This document shows positions 51,670-62,100 of a DNA stretch of 64,000 nucleotides, piece after piece. Positions within the stretch are counted from its first letter, which is position 1, and the number at the start of each line of letters is the position of its first letter. Origin of the DNA: Aquila chrysaetos chrysaetos (Eukaryota; Chordata; Aves; Accipitriformes; Accipitridae); NCBI RefSeq assembly GCF_900496995.4, contig NC_044016.1, positions 23,044,932 through 23,108,931 on the forward strand, in the 5' to 3' direction. Under the pieces are notes generated by a model, which searched no databases, had not been told where the DNA came from, and saw only the letters and a program-made list of their open reading frames with translations. The position numbers were made by a program, and so were the translations under genes.

Positions 51670-51761
51670 CTCAGAATCTTTGTAATTTGCCAAAACTGAA
51701 TGTACTTGCTTTGTCGGAAAATTATTAGAAAAGAAAGGAAAAGATGTTATCCACAGACTTG
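51670..51761 (+). pseudogene. NLRC4: NLRC4 pseudogene, LRR exon with frameshift
   Basis: The exon starts AQNLCNLPKLNVLALSENY and then meets TAG at 51726-51728. The homologous text resumes in another frame, implying a single-base loss next to the TATTA at about 51723. The length (92 bp) is not a multiple of three, unlike its phase-matched neighbours. The acceptor CTCATAG and donor GTAAGT remain. Confidence 0.83.
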
Positions 51762-52104
51762 GTAAGTCAGAAGTTTTCTTTATCTAAATCATTTGAATTG
51801 GGAATGAGCTTCAATTCTAAGACCTATCCAGACAGAAATTCAAGAATTCTTTCCTCTTTTATTTTTAAGTAGGATATAATTGGTATCCTGAACCATTTCC
51901 TCTCAGCAAATGGGAAGTTTTTAGAAGTGAGGAATATTGTATGCAATTGGCTGCTCTGTCTTTGCTATCAAAGCAACAATCTTGGAGTCTTTAACCTACC
52001 AGGATTTTCTTCACTGTTGAAATGTGATTTGGTTTAACTTTTTAAAGTGATTTTACAGTGAGCTGTTATAACAACAACGAAAAATTGCACTTATTTTCAT
52101 TTAG

Positions 52105-52272
52105 TTGATGGCTTAAATGTCCTGCCTGGGATGAAAGTGCTGATGCTTCCCTGGGGGAATGATGTAAAGGTTTGCCTAAAAAAATTGTTAAAACTACTGG
52201 AAACAATGCCACAGCTGATGAAACTTGGGTTGAGGAAATGGAACTTCACTGATGTGGAGGTTAGAATTCTAG
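52105..52272 (+). pseudogene. NLRC4: NLRC4 pseudogene, LRR exon
   Basis: An open exon encodes MKVLMLPWGNDVKVCLKKL, then ETMPQLMKLGLRKWNFTDVE and VRIL, with a CATTTAG acceptor and a GTAAGG donor. Human shares the MLPWG and PQLVKLGLKNW text, as I recall it. Confidence 0.87.
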
Positions 52273-52379
52273 GTAAGGAAGGGTACTGTGGATGAGCAAA
52301 GGATGAAGGACAAAAACTAGACAAAACTCAAAACCAGTTCAGGAAACCCAGCAATAAGTGAAATAGCATCAAGTCTGAG

Positions 52380-52402
52380 TAGGAGAGAGAGAGAGAGAGA
52401 TG
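52380..52402. repeat. GA dinucleotide repeat
   Basis: An AGAGAGAG run followed by TATATA in the intron between the last two NLRC4 remnant exons; a simple microsatellite. Confidence 0.85.
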
Positions 52403-53156
52403 ATATATATAGCATTAGATGAGCCAAATAACGCCCACATTTCTGCTCAATGAGGACCATTTTTCACTGCATAAGTAGTGCAAGGAAGACGGCAGGCAAC
52501 TGGAGATTCTGGTGAAGAAGCTCCTTGAGAGGGAATAGTTTCTGATTGACGGATTTATTATCGCCTCCATAAACATGGCAGGAATAGAATTGGACTCTTC
52601 TTACAGTAAATTGTCCACTAACATAACATCTGTTACAGAATGTATGTCAATAGTAGAGTTAAAAAAGGCCAATGCTAGTATAACTTTTATCAAGGTAGAT
52701 AGCTGAAGATTGGGGAGATATAAAAACTACATGGATTCACATCATTCACCCCTTCTGAGGATACAGTAGAAATGAAATGTCAAAATGAATGAGAATATTC
52801 ATGACCTTGATCTTGCAATGCTTTTGTGTGAGTGGTCATAAGCAGCAGTCCATCAGCCCATTTAAGCTAATGACCTCTCTGTAGTTAAAAGGATCCTGTT
52901 GTACGCAACATACTGCAAGGTTATGTTTTAACAAGGAAGAAAAGTCTAGATATAAAAAAAAATTGTGATCTGTGGCTGCTATATTTTACATTCTTGGTTC
53001 TAAACAAGAAAAAAAAGTAATATGCAAGCACATGTTTAAATCCTTTTCTATTAAGTGTGGTATTGTTTTAAGCATAGAAGTTCAACTGAATTCAGTAAGA
53101 CTCAATTCTTCGATATCCTGAATAGGAATCATTCTCTTTGTTAGGGCTTGAAGCAA

Positions 53157-53187
53157 AAATAAATACATAAATACATAAATAAATATA
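53157..53187. repeat. AAATACAT-type simple repeat
   Basis: Repeated AAATACAT/AAATAAAT units lie just upstream of the acceptor of the last NLRC4 remnant exon, in the position of a polypyrimidine tract. This acceptor may therefore be weak. Confidence 0.8.
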
Positions 53188-53196
53188 TGTTCACAG

Positions 53197-53512
53197 GCAA
53201 TTTTTTTTGAGAAAGAACACCTGCAGAAGCTTCAGCATTTGGACTTGGCAGTGAATTGTGTGGCAAGCAAAACAGCTTTCCTTCATCCAGCCACTGATCT
53301 CTCTCAAGAAGCTGATATCTGTAGATTTCAGCAGCAAAAAAGACTGGGTGCCCGCATCACTGTTAGTCTGCAAATTAAGTCAGGTACCAACCACACTGAA
53401 ATATTTAAAAGAGATTGAAGTCACTGGGTGGAAGTTTGATTGCCATGATCTTGGACTTATGGAGGGTGCAAAGATAAACTGTGGAAAACAATTTCAGCTA
53501 CTGCATTCTTAA
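53197..53512 (+). pseudogene. NLRC4: NLRC4 pseudogene, last coding exon with two frameshifts
   Basis: After the CACAG acceptor the phase inherited from the previous exon runs into TGA behind a T8 run (53201-53208). The homologous text (HLQKLQHLDLAVNCVASK) is one frame away. A second shift near 53260-53290 moves the match to the frame reading SLKKLISVDFSSKKDW, KLSQVPTTLKYLKEIEVTGW and KFDCHDLGLMEGAKIN, the C-terminal end of NLRC4. Confidence 0.86.
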
Positions 53513-56500
53513 ACAGAACAAGCTTTCCCAGGGGACATTCACTTACAATCCTTCATATTTGAGAAATGCTCTTTTCTATAACCACTCATTGAATCAGCAG
53601 CTCTAGGGTTATTTGGATCTCCTGGTCTGCTAGTGAGACTGGCGTGAGAATAGTATCACATCCTTTTCTGGGAGAAACAGGTCAAAAGAAAGTAAGAGAG
53701 AGATTACCTTGCATTAGCCCCAAATCCAGCAACCTGTAATGCCTCTCAGTCTTTAAATGGTTTCAAGGAGTGTTTACTTTATCTATGTGTGCTTTCTATG
53801 AGCTCATTTTTATCAGCTTTGAAGTTTAACTGTGTAGATTAGGGAAACTCTTAATAAAAAGGTAACAAAGCCTGCAACTTGATGGATAGTAGATAGGTGT
53901 TTTACCAGTTTTTTTTTTCAGTTAGATAGTAAAGTTGTCTGACCTAGCACAGAGAAGCTTTTCCTACTGGCAGGGCAATTCTAGTATAGCTACAACTCTA
54001 TAATACACTACAGGAAAATGTATTGTAAAGACAAAATATGCCAATGAAAAGTTAGAACTCTAAAATAACAACAGTATGATTAGAGCACATTAGCTCTACA
54101 AAAAAGGGCATGGTCACACAAGTCACCATGAATTAGAGAGATGTAACCAAGAGCTATTCTGCAGTTATTAGCCACAAACAAATTCTTACTCCACAGCAAA
54201 ACACCAGATAGCTTATTTCAAGTGACTTTCACCATTTTTAATCTACCACCATTTTGACTAGTGAAAAGAAGTCAGCATTTATTGCTTTCTTTCACAGTAA
54301 GCTACCTCACATGTGACTTGTGCTAAGAGTTTACACGTGGACATTATAACAAGTTGCCAGTGTGCTCTTAAGTTTATACTGTGGTCCACTTTACAGGAAG
54401 TTGGTTGTTTTCTGATACCCTTAGTTCCTGGTGTAGACAAGACAGAATGCAGTCTCCAGGCCCTCATAGTCCACAAATATCCCAGGAAAGAACCATGTAC
54501 ACAAGGCAGCTCCAAACACAGCAAAAGAAAACAGAGGATTTGGCCACATCTGTAGAAAGCAGTGGCCAACCAAAGACAGCAGACTCTTGTTTCCAGTCTG
54601 CCCCTGGAATGAAGGGACAGGAGCACCAGTTAGAGCTTCTGTTTCACTTCTCTAGGGAGTGTTGAACCATGGGCGCTTTTATGTCATGAACCCCTTAACT
54701 CTGTGTTATCTCCTCATAAGCACTTGTACTTGTAAGTTCTGTTTTGTGCCGGAGAGTGCTTCAAAGCTGTTTCATTCATCTCCCTGTGTCCTGCCAGTGA
54801 AAAGAAATACAGCATTTTCCCTGTAGTTAGGATCCTTCAAAGGCATGATCCCAATTCAGCAAAACACTGAATTCAGTGAAAATGCTTAAGTTATCTCTAT
54901 TTTTTTTTCCAAGCAGCAAAACCCTATATCAAATATATAGACTGAAAACTGAATAAAAAAATAGAAAAATGGGTTTAAAATTACTAGGGTGCATCTGTGA
55001 AAACAGACACATGGATTTCTGTAGTAAATACTTATTTTCTATTTTGACACAGAAAGGAGATCTCAAAATAATACAGTTTAAAGAAGATAGTTTCATCAAC
55101 ATTTATGTATTTCGATCTTCTCAGTTGCTTAGTTGCTTAGCAGAGCAACTTTGTGCTTCAAAGCTCTAGTTGAGATTGGTCAAAATGTGAAAGAATAGCC
55201 AAGCTCTTGGTAAACCCTGCATCCCTCTTCCCACAGCTGTATTTGATTTCTTTCCCTCCTACTCCCTCAGCAGGCTATATTTCTCACCAAAGTAGTTAAT
55301 GTTGTTTACATTAGACACCATGAAAAGTTGAATAAATTAGAGAGACCATTGTTGTTCTGCCTATTCCTTTGTTTATGCTTTGTCACTGGCACCTGATGCT
55401 GCAGACCCAGGCAAATTTCTTGCCCTCTACAGCTTGTTCTGTAGGAAAAAACAAGTAGAAAAGCACACTCTCTGTTTTCTGGTGGATATTGAATTGCAAC
55501 ATACTGAGTGTCCTTGTCTTGAGATGTATAAGTCCACTCTGACAGTTAAGACATATGATACAAAACCAAAGAGCTCTATTAGGCCTCATAATTAATGTAC
55601 TAGGATGCGGACAGGTGTTTGAATCAACCAACATATCTTCAAAGGACTTCATTTTCCATTTAAAGGTAGTTGTGAAAACTCAGATCTAGAAAGCAGCTGA
55701 TGGAAAAGGGTTAATAGCTATTGCTGAACCTGAAGAAGAAAGTGTGGGTAGTCCAGGCAGGTGGCCTTGTAAGAACAAGACCTTGGAGAGATGGTGGTAA
55801 ACATTGAGTCCTGGAGGTTAAATGGAGATGGGTGATCCTTTTTTTGAGGATGATTGCAATTAAGGCACCTTAGGGAGAAAATTAGGGAGCAAACGAGGAG
55901 CTCGGACAAGATGCTGAGAAATTAGAATTACCAAGAAAATATTTACTTTGTACTCCAGGTGGCTGTGTGGTTTTGTGGCCAGTTGGCACCTTGGCCATAA
56001 TAGGACCAAGCTGGAAACCTGAGCTATAGAACAGGCAGATTTGGGTAAGGCCTAGAAAGAAAATAAGAGCCAGATGAGGGCTTATGTCTGATGCTATGCC
56101 AAAACCCAAAGGACTATGCAACCACTGAGGCAATCACCTTCCTAGAGCTATAAATGGGATATGTTAAGTTTTTCAGTGGAGAAAGGGAAAGGAGAAGAGA
56201 ACTAAACAAGTCCAGGAAGTAAAAAAAAATGAAAAAATGATGTTGCTCAGATAGTTGGGGACAAATCTGTACAAGTTTGATTTGACAGTGCTCTCAAATT
56301 GAACTGCTGACTTCACTTGTTTTTAGGCTTTCATGCTATTCAGTCTTACTCTCCCAGTCTGAAGACCTTTCTGTTTTCTATGAAAAAACTAACAAACCCA
56401 TGCATAATTTAATTATTGTAATTAAAGGACTATTCTCTGCTTTCCAATGTGTTGTGTTGTCTTTTATCCCAGAGTGTCATGTTTCCAGAGAGAGTGCTTT

Positions 56501-58603
56501 GCACTGGCAGCCTTTTGCCCTCACTTTGTGCTGACGTAACTAAATACATACAATGCATAGCAATGGAAAATCAGGCACTAGAAATGTGGAAGATTATGTT
56601 GTGTAGAGGACTGGAGTGTGTTCCATGTCTTGTGAGATCAGAAACAAGTGCCATTAACTCTAGTCCTTGGAGGAATCCTTTACTTTTGCTAAGTAGTGGA
56701 AAAGCCTTTGTTAGGACTGCTGATAGGGGCAAAAAAGCAAGCAGCCAAAAAGCAATGTTTTAACCACTTCAAAAATGGGTAACTGAGCCTTTGGAAGACA
56801 ATTCTAAAGAGGAGTCAATCGTAGCCTGTTGATAATCTCAATCCTGCTAGAAGAAAGGCATAATAAGACCAGACCTGAGTTGTTCCATGGTAGAGTCAGT
56901 GAGTAAACCTACATTTTGGTGTGCTGTTTTCCTCACTAAACCAGCATATTTCAGTACTTCTACAAAATATTTTAAAAGTGAAAAATTAACCAGCAGTATT
57001 CTTCCCTCCTTGCTCTAAAGCAAAGGAGCCTGAGACATATATAAAGGTGATTTTTCACATTCCCACAGTTGCTTTTCCCCAGTTTTCCTCCACAATATCT
57101 TGGATCATATTCTTTTACACTTTGTACATGCTTGTAGTAAGCACAGTAGCGCTGCCTGTAAACTGAACTATTTTAGGTTTGTTTTTACAGTCTATCCCCT
57201 TCCTTCCTAAAAGTCTGATGATTAACATGCTGAGTTACAATGCTATTGCTACACATGCACAACCTAGGGATAAAAAGATGCTGATGAGATACTTAAAATG
57301 TCAAAACATAGATATAGAGAAAGCAGGAAACTGCACCCTACAGAAGATCATTGTTTGTTGTTACAATACTGTATAGTGTATGCTTTCAATGATTTATGAA
57401 CGATCATTTAATCTGCCTTCCCAGCACTCTGGATCTGAGTTAGTCTCTTGATAGCTCTGATTAACTTGGCCCCCTTCAGTCATATAATGCTGGTTTTGCT
57501 TGTAGATAAGCAGCTTTTGGTTCGTTGTATTTGGACTGTTTCCCACAAGTGGTATAAATGTGTTCTTAATACTTCTTACAAGTTTGTTAATAAGATTAGA
57601 AGGATGATTGTAATATTTGTTGACTACTATCCAGTATACTGCTAATCCATTATGGCGGTGAGGAAAGGGAAGTACACAGCATGGATTTGAACATAAATCT
57701 CAAACAGTAGCACTTGTTAACTTTCAGCAGCTTATGTATTTTATTGTGCTCATTGCTAATTAAAATTCTTACACAGAAAGCTTGCTTCACCCTAGGCTTG
57801 ACCTGCCTCATATGATGCACTGAGGTGGCAATTTCCTTGAATTAGGGTAGTTTGGGCATGTGACAAGTATTCTCCGATCACCTTCCTTATTGTGAGTCTC
57901 TAATAACTAGCTAGCACGCAAGAAGAGCATTAATGTCCTCATTGTGTTAGTTCTCCTGTGTGAAACCATAATGGGTTCCAGTGGAAGGAAAATAAGATTG
58001 GGACTATTTCTAACCATAGAGATTCTTTCACATATGGCAAGCAATGCTTTAAATTTATTCCTCTGCATTTGCTTTCCTTTTCTCCTTTAACTTTACTTCT
58101 TTCTACCCCCATTCCTTTTTTCCTGCAAATCTTCCCTGACATCCTTTTTTTATACAAAGAGATTTTTAACAAAATGTATTTAACTAAATTTTGACGGTGA
58201 TACAGGAGTGATCGGATTACTTTTGTGGGAGCTGCAACTGCTGAAATTCTTTCAAGACTGGGACATCAAAAAATTAGCTTGAGATTTGGATCAAATGGTG
58301 CCACCTGCCAAAAGGCAGAAAATAACAATAAGACTAGAGTTGTCAGTGTTAAAATTCAGAAAATTTTCTCCAAATTACAAAAATATAATAGGGAAAACAG
58401 CAAAGGGTTGTTCCTCTTCGAGCCCATGAATATCCCAGTATCCAGAGAGAAATCTCACTGATCTGGAATCACTTGCAGAAACCTAGCTACTTCTAGGCCT
58501 TCTTCATGGCACACAGATGTCTCAGGAGCTCTACTCACAATCCCTTAGGTTGTCTACCCAAAATTACCCTAGACCACTCCAATTGAAGGTTTGAAGGTAC
58601 AAA
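53513..58603. other. Intergenic stretch downstream of NLRC4, no gene recognised
   Basis: AT-rich DNA with short unrecognised ORFs. SLC30A6, which in human ends tail-to-tail next to NLRC4, was looked for on the minus strand and not found. A frame at 58206-58461 is treated separately. Confidence 0.5.
58206..58461 (+). other. Unrecognised 85-codon frame after an acceptor-like site
   Basis: Following ATACAG, the frame reads SDRITFVGAATAEILSRLGH then QKISLRFGSNGATCQKAEN and ends at TGA (58459-58461). It has no in-frame ATG at its start (the first plausible start would be GTG). The first half reads like a real peptide, the second half is Lys/Asn-rich. I recognise no family. Chance remains the leading explanation. 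Confidence 0.2.
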
Positions 58604-59170
58604 TGTGGAGCCTGCCTAGCTCAGCACTGCTAGTAGCAATAGCGTTGCGGCAGTACATTCGCCCCCCCCCCCCCCCGAGATCCTGCCAGCAGGAAACAAA
58701 ACTTCTCCAGGAAGGGAGAAGGGGAAGTAAACCCTGGAGGCTGCAGGTTGAAATTTGAACTGGCCAGTCGAGATGCGCCAGGTACACTGAGGTGACCCTC
58801 CTGGCCAATAGGACTAAATGACCACAGGTCAGATTCGACAGGGGTATAAACGGGGTCCCACTGGAGGACACGTTGGCAGTCCTCCTCGGAGCAGCGGGTC
58901 TGCAGTCGGGGACTCCCCCTCAGGTCAGGGCACCGCCGGAGGTAACTCCTTGAGGGAGAGAGCCCTCAGCTTTTAGGTGAGTGATAGGTGCATTTTGAGC
59001 CATCACTTTAAATCTTGGGGATTCTTAGTCAGCTGTGTAGTATTAATTCTCTTTACATCATTTGAGCCTGTGGTTTTATAAAATGTTACCGGACTTCTAA
59101 CTAACTTTTACTGAAGAATAAATCTGAGTTTTAACACCTGTTGGATTTGGTTAGTCGTGCATCTGTAACA
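58604..59170 (+). mobile_element. LTR-like element, plus orientation
   Basis: About 567 bp runs from TGTGGAGCC (58604) to TGTAACA (59170). A CCAAT box (58805-58809), TATAAA (58845-58850) and AATAAA (59117-59122) occur in the order and spacing of a retroviral LTR, and the GC content is well above both flanks. A C15 run (58662-58676) lies inside. I found no exact target duplication (ACAAA on the left, AGTGT on the right), so the ends are approximate. No internal retroviral genes are adjacent. Confidence 0.65.
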
Positions 59171-62100
59171 AGTGTCTTACTAGAAAACTGGTAGGAGCTC
59201 ATGCACTTAGGGCAAGAGGGCATATGAGGTCACAGATAAGCCTGAAAAAGGCCTAAACAACGCCTGTTCTGAAAAATATGTTAGAAGATGAGAGTGAACT
59301 TGCATGATTGGTAGGAAGCAAGCCTTTTCCAGCACTACATGAAAAGAAGTAAGGGTGACTAGGAGGTTTTTCCGCAGGGTTTAGGACAAAACCATTTCAT
59401 TAAAGCCACAGACTGGAACATGAGTCAGTATACTAATATACCACAACAGTCAGGGTTACACTGTTATAACATATTTGTCAACTTGTAAGCATATACCTTC
59501 CCCAACCTTGAGGGATTTTCACTGGCAGATCTGCAAAAGCATAATCATCTGAGCCAACACTCAGAGGCAGTTATGCACACTTATGCTCCACTGATGTCAC
59601 TGGGAGTTCCTCTGGTATCTTCAGTGGAGCCTGGGCTTCACTGCTCCTTCGCTTCCCCTGATGCTTGAACATGCATGGTCTCGTCTTTTGCAGTGTACTA
59701 ATGCTAGTCTGTGCCTGGCACAGAATCACCCTTAAACTGTTGTACTCCATCTGCTGACCATAAGAACATAAGGATAACCTCTGTGAATTTTCAGCAAAGA
59801 TTAAACAAAAATTACAGATTGAAGGGAAGTGAATTACTGCGCCGCTGCTCCACATAAACAATCAATGACTCTACTGCTGCTAGATTAGAAATCAGGAATC
59901 ACTCCTCAATATTCACTTCATTTCAAGCAGGAAACTTTTTATTTATATCAAAATGATGCAAGAGCAATTTGTTTTTTTTTAATTAAACCTGGCACCGAGT
60001 TTCCATTTTGAAGCCTGATCTGGCTCCTACAAAAAAATCCACAATAAGATTTCAATCTGCACTTTAAAGGTAGAGGAAAGCCAGCTTTGTTCTTGAAAAT
60101 ATGATGTTCATATGTTGTCAACTGTAACAGCAAATTTGCTAGCCAAAATGCTAAAATAAAGATGGAATAACAAACTGAATGTAAACCATCCCATCTCCTG
60201 CCCTAAAGACAAAATAGAGAATATTTTCCCTCCAGACTTGATTAGCAAAAGTTTTGTGACAAATGAAAATAGTTAATATTGTACTTGAGCCAATATGATT
60301 TTATCTAGCAAAGGCTCTAAGAAAACATTATATTAACTTCATGTTACCATGAGAAGTTGAAAGAATCCAGAGGTGCAGGGTTTTCTTTTCTTAAAGGAAT
60401 TTTTCAGAAGAAAGTACAAAATGTAACCTAAAAAGATGTAGACTTGTGACATTTTTATTATTCTTTGCTTAGTATGATTAGTGCTGTGTATTTATTTTAG
60501 TTCAGGAGCTTCAATAAAATATATAAAATAGAAACAGATACTGACTCACGTTTTTTTCAATGAACAGCATACGCTGGAACTTTTCTGACTCTGGAATGCA
60601 TATGAGCCAGTCAATGATCTGATCAAGTGCTCCAAATAAATTATGGGCGTCTATTATATTTATTAGCAACCACTGGGTGTCACTGTGTCTCTACAAATGC
60701 AGCTAAAATGGCCTTGATTTATTAAGGAAACAAATTCATATCAGTTGCATTTACAATATATACCATTATTGTGTCTTTTTATGGAACTGTCAGGTTACTG
60801 TTCTCCCGTGTATACAAAACTCTTAGGATACCTTAAGTTCTGTATACTGAACAGCAAATGAGCAGAAAACCAGCAGCCAACTAGGAGGTAGCCCTAGGAA
60901 AAAGAGAGAATCCTTCATTTACTTTATACACAATCTGTAGCCATGATTGCTGGCACTAGCACGGTTCATTTTATATTTCTTTGTTTGCAATGTGTTGGCT
61001 ACAAAAAAAGTGGCTACCATAAATTTTGTCCAACCTCTGCAAGTATTGTATTATTAAAGCCTCATACCTTATTGCAGTTAGAGGCCATTCTCCTTTAAAA
61101 GATTCATAGTAGCTATAAATATCAACTTCAGCATGGAATTCAGCCTGTAAACAACATGTGCTCCAGAAGGAAGCTCTTTCTTGAGTGAATATTTTAAAAA
61201 GATTGATTGTGGCACAGAACAGCTCAAAACTCTGGTTTCCAACCCTCTGTTTCACCAGCAGCTTTTACTCCAACCAAGGAAGCAAAGGCCAGGATGACTT
61301 TTAGGCTCTGGACAGACCATTGTACATATTACGCCCCCCCAATACTTCTCCAACTATTTAGGTTTCAAGAGACAGAGCATTGTTGTCAATGACGGTTACC
61401 ATGCCCCGCTCACAGGGACAGCAAAACTAACCTCACCAGCACCAGCCCAGCCTGGAGCTGAGCTGTGCTGGGCTCCTGCCAGCAAGGGCTGAGGGGTTTT
61501 TGCAGGACTGACAGTGGGTAGAGCAGACGCAGAAAGAGGTGCTGCTGTCAGAGGAAGAAGGAACCTGGATCCTTCTCACCATGATGTTTTAAAGTCCTCA
61601 CTGGAGAGTCCAAGCACATGAGTGGCCTCTCACAGCCTTTTTTTCATACGATGCTGCCATGTATTGTTGTCATGAGCTGCACATATGCAAGGCTCAGAAG
61701 AAGTATGTGGTGATACTTTCCTGGCATCTGTGGACTTAACACCAGCAGAAGCAGAAAGTATTGACTGGCAGGTTCTCCTGAAGGTATGAGATGTGACATT
61801 TCTTTAGCCTTGATCCTATGGTTGCCACAGAGCAAGGACAGAAAGTGCTGGTGAAGTGCTTTTTTATTTAGGGTTAAATTCATGTCATGCATTCAGCTAT
61901 CTGAAGCATTTATAATAGAGACAGGCAGCTGTAGGTTTCAATGACAATATTCTGATTGATCAATCACAGCAAGAGAGGCAGCAAGGTCAGTGTCCTGATG
62001 AAAATAAGAGAGAGAAGTACTGGCTTAGTGTGAGCCATACATATTTTGTCTTCTAAAGTCTGAATATGCATTAGAAACATTCCCCAGTGAAGAGCTGGAG

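Larger units (their letters stand above)
42167..53512 (+). pseudogene. NLRC4: NLRC4 unitary pseudogene (CARD-NACHT-LRR inflammasome adaptor)
   Basis: In mammals NLRC4 joins ligand-bound NAIP sensors of flagellin and type III secretion parts, oligomerises through its NACHT domain and activates caspase-1 through its CARD. Here seven exons on the plus strand align in order to the human protein from the CARD to the last LRRs: 42167-42426, 43816-45793, 48520-48609, 49377-49547, 51670-51761, 52105-52272 and 53197-53512. All splice borders are GT-AG. The frame is broken about eight times plus one TAG in the NACHT exon, once in the fifth exon and twice in the last exon. Introns and location next to YIPF4, head-to-head as in human, rule out a processed copy. 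Recognisable exons suggest a loss that is old but not ancient. The neighbouring YIPF4 is undamaged, so wholesale sequencing error is unlikely, though some breaks sit at homopolymers. Confidence 0.9.

Noticed and set aside
60971..61255. 94-codon minus-strand ORF considered as a possible SLC30A6 exon
   Set aside because: The translation shows no resemblance to zinc transporter text and no splice-site pair at fitting phase.
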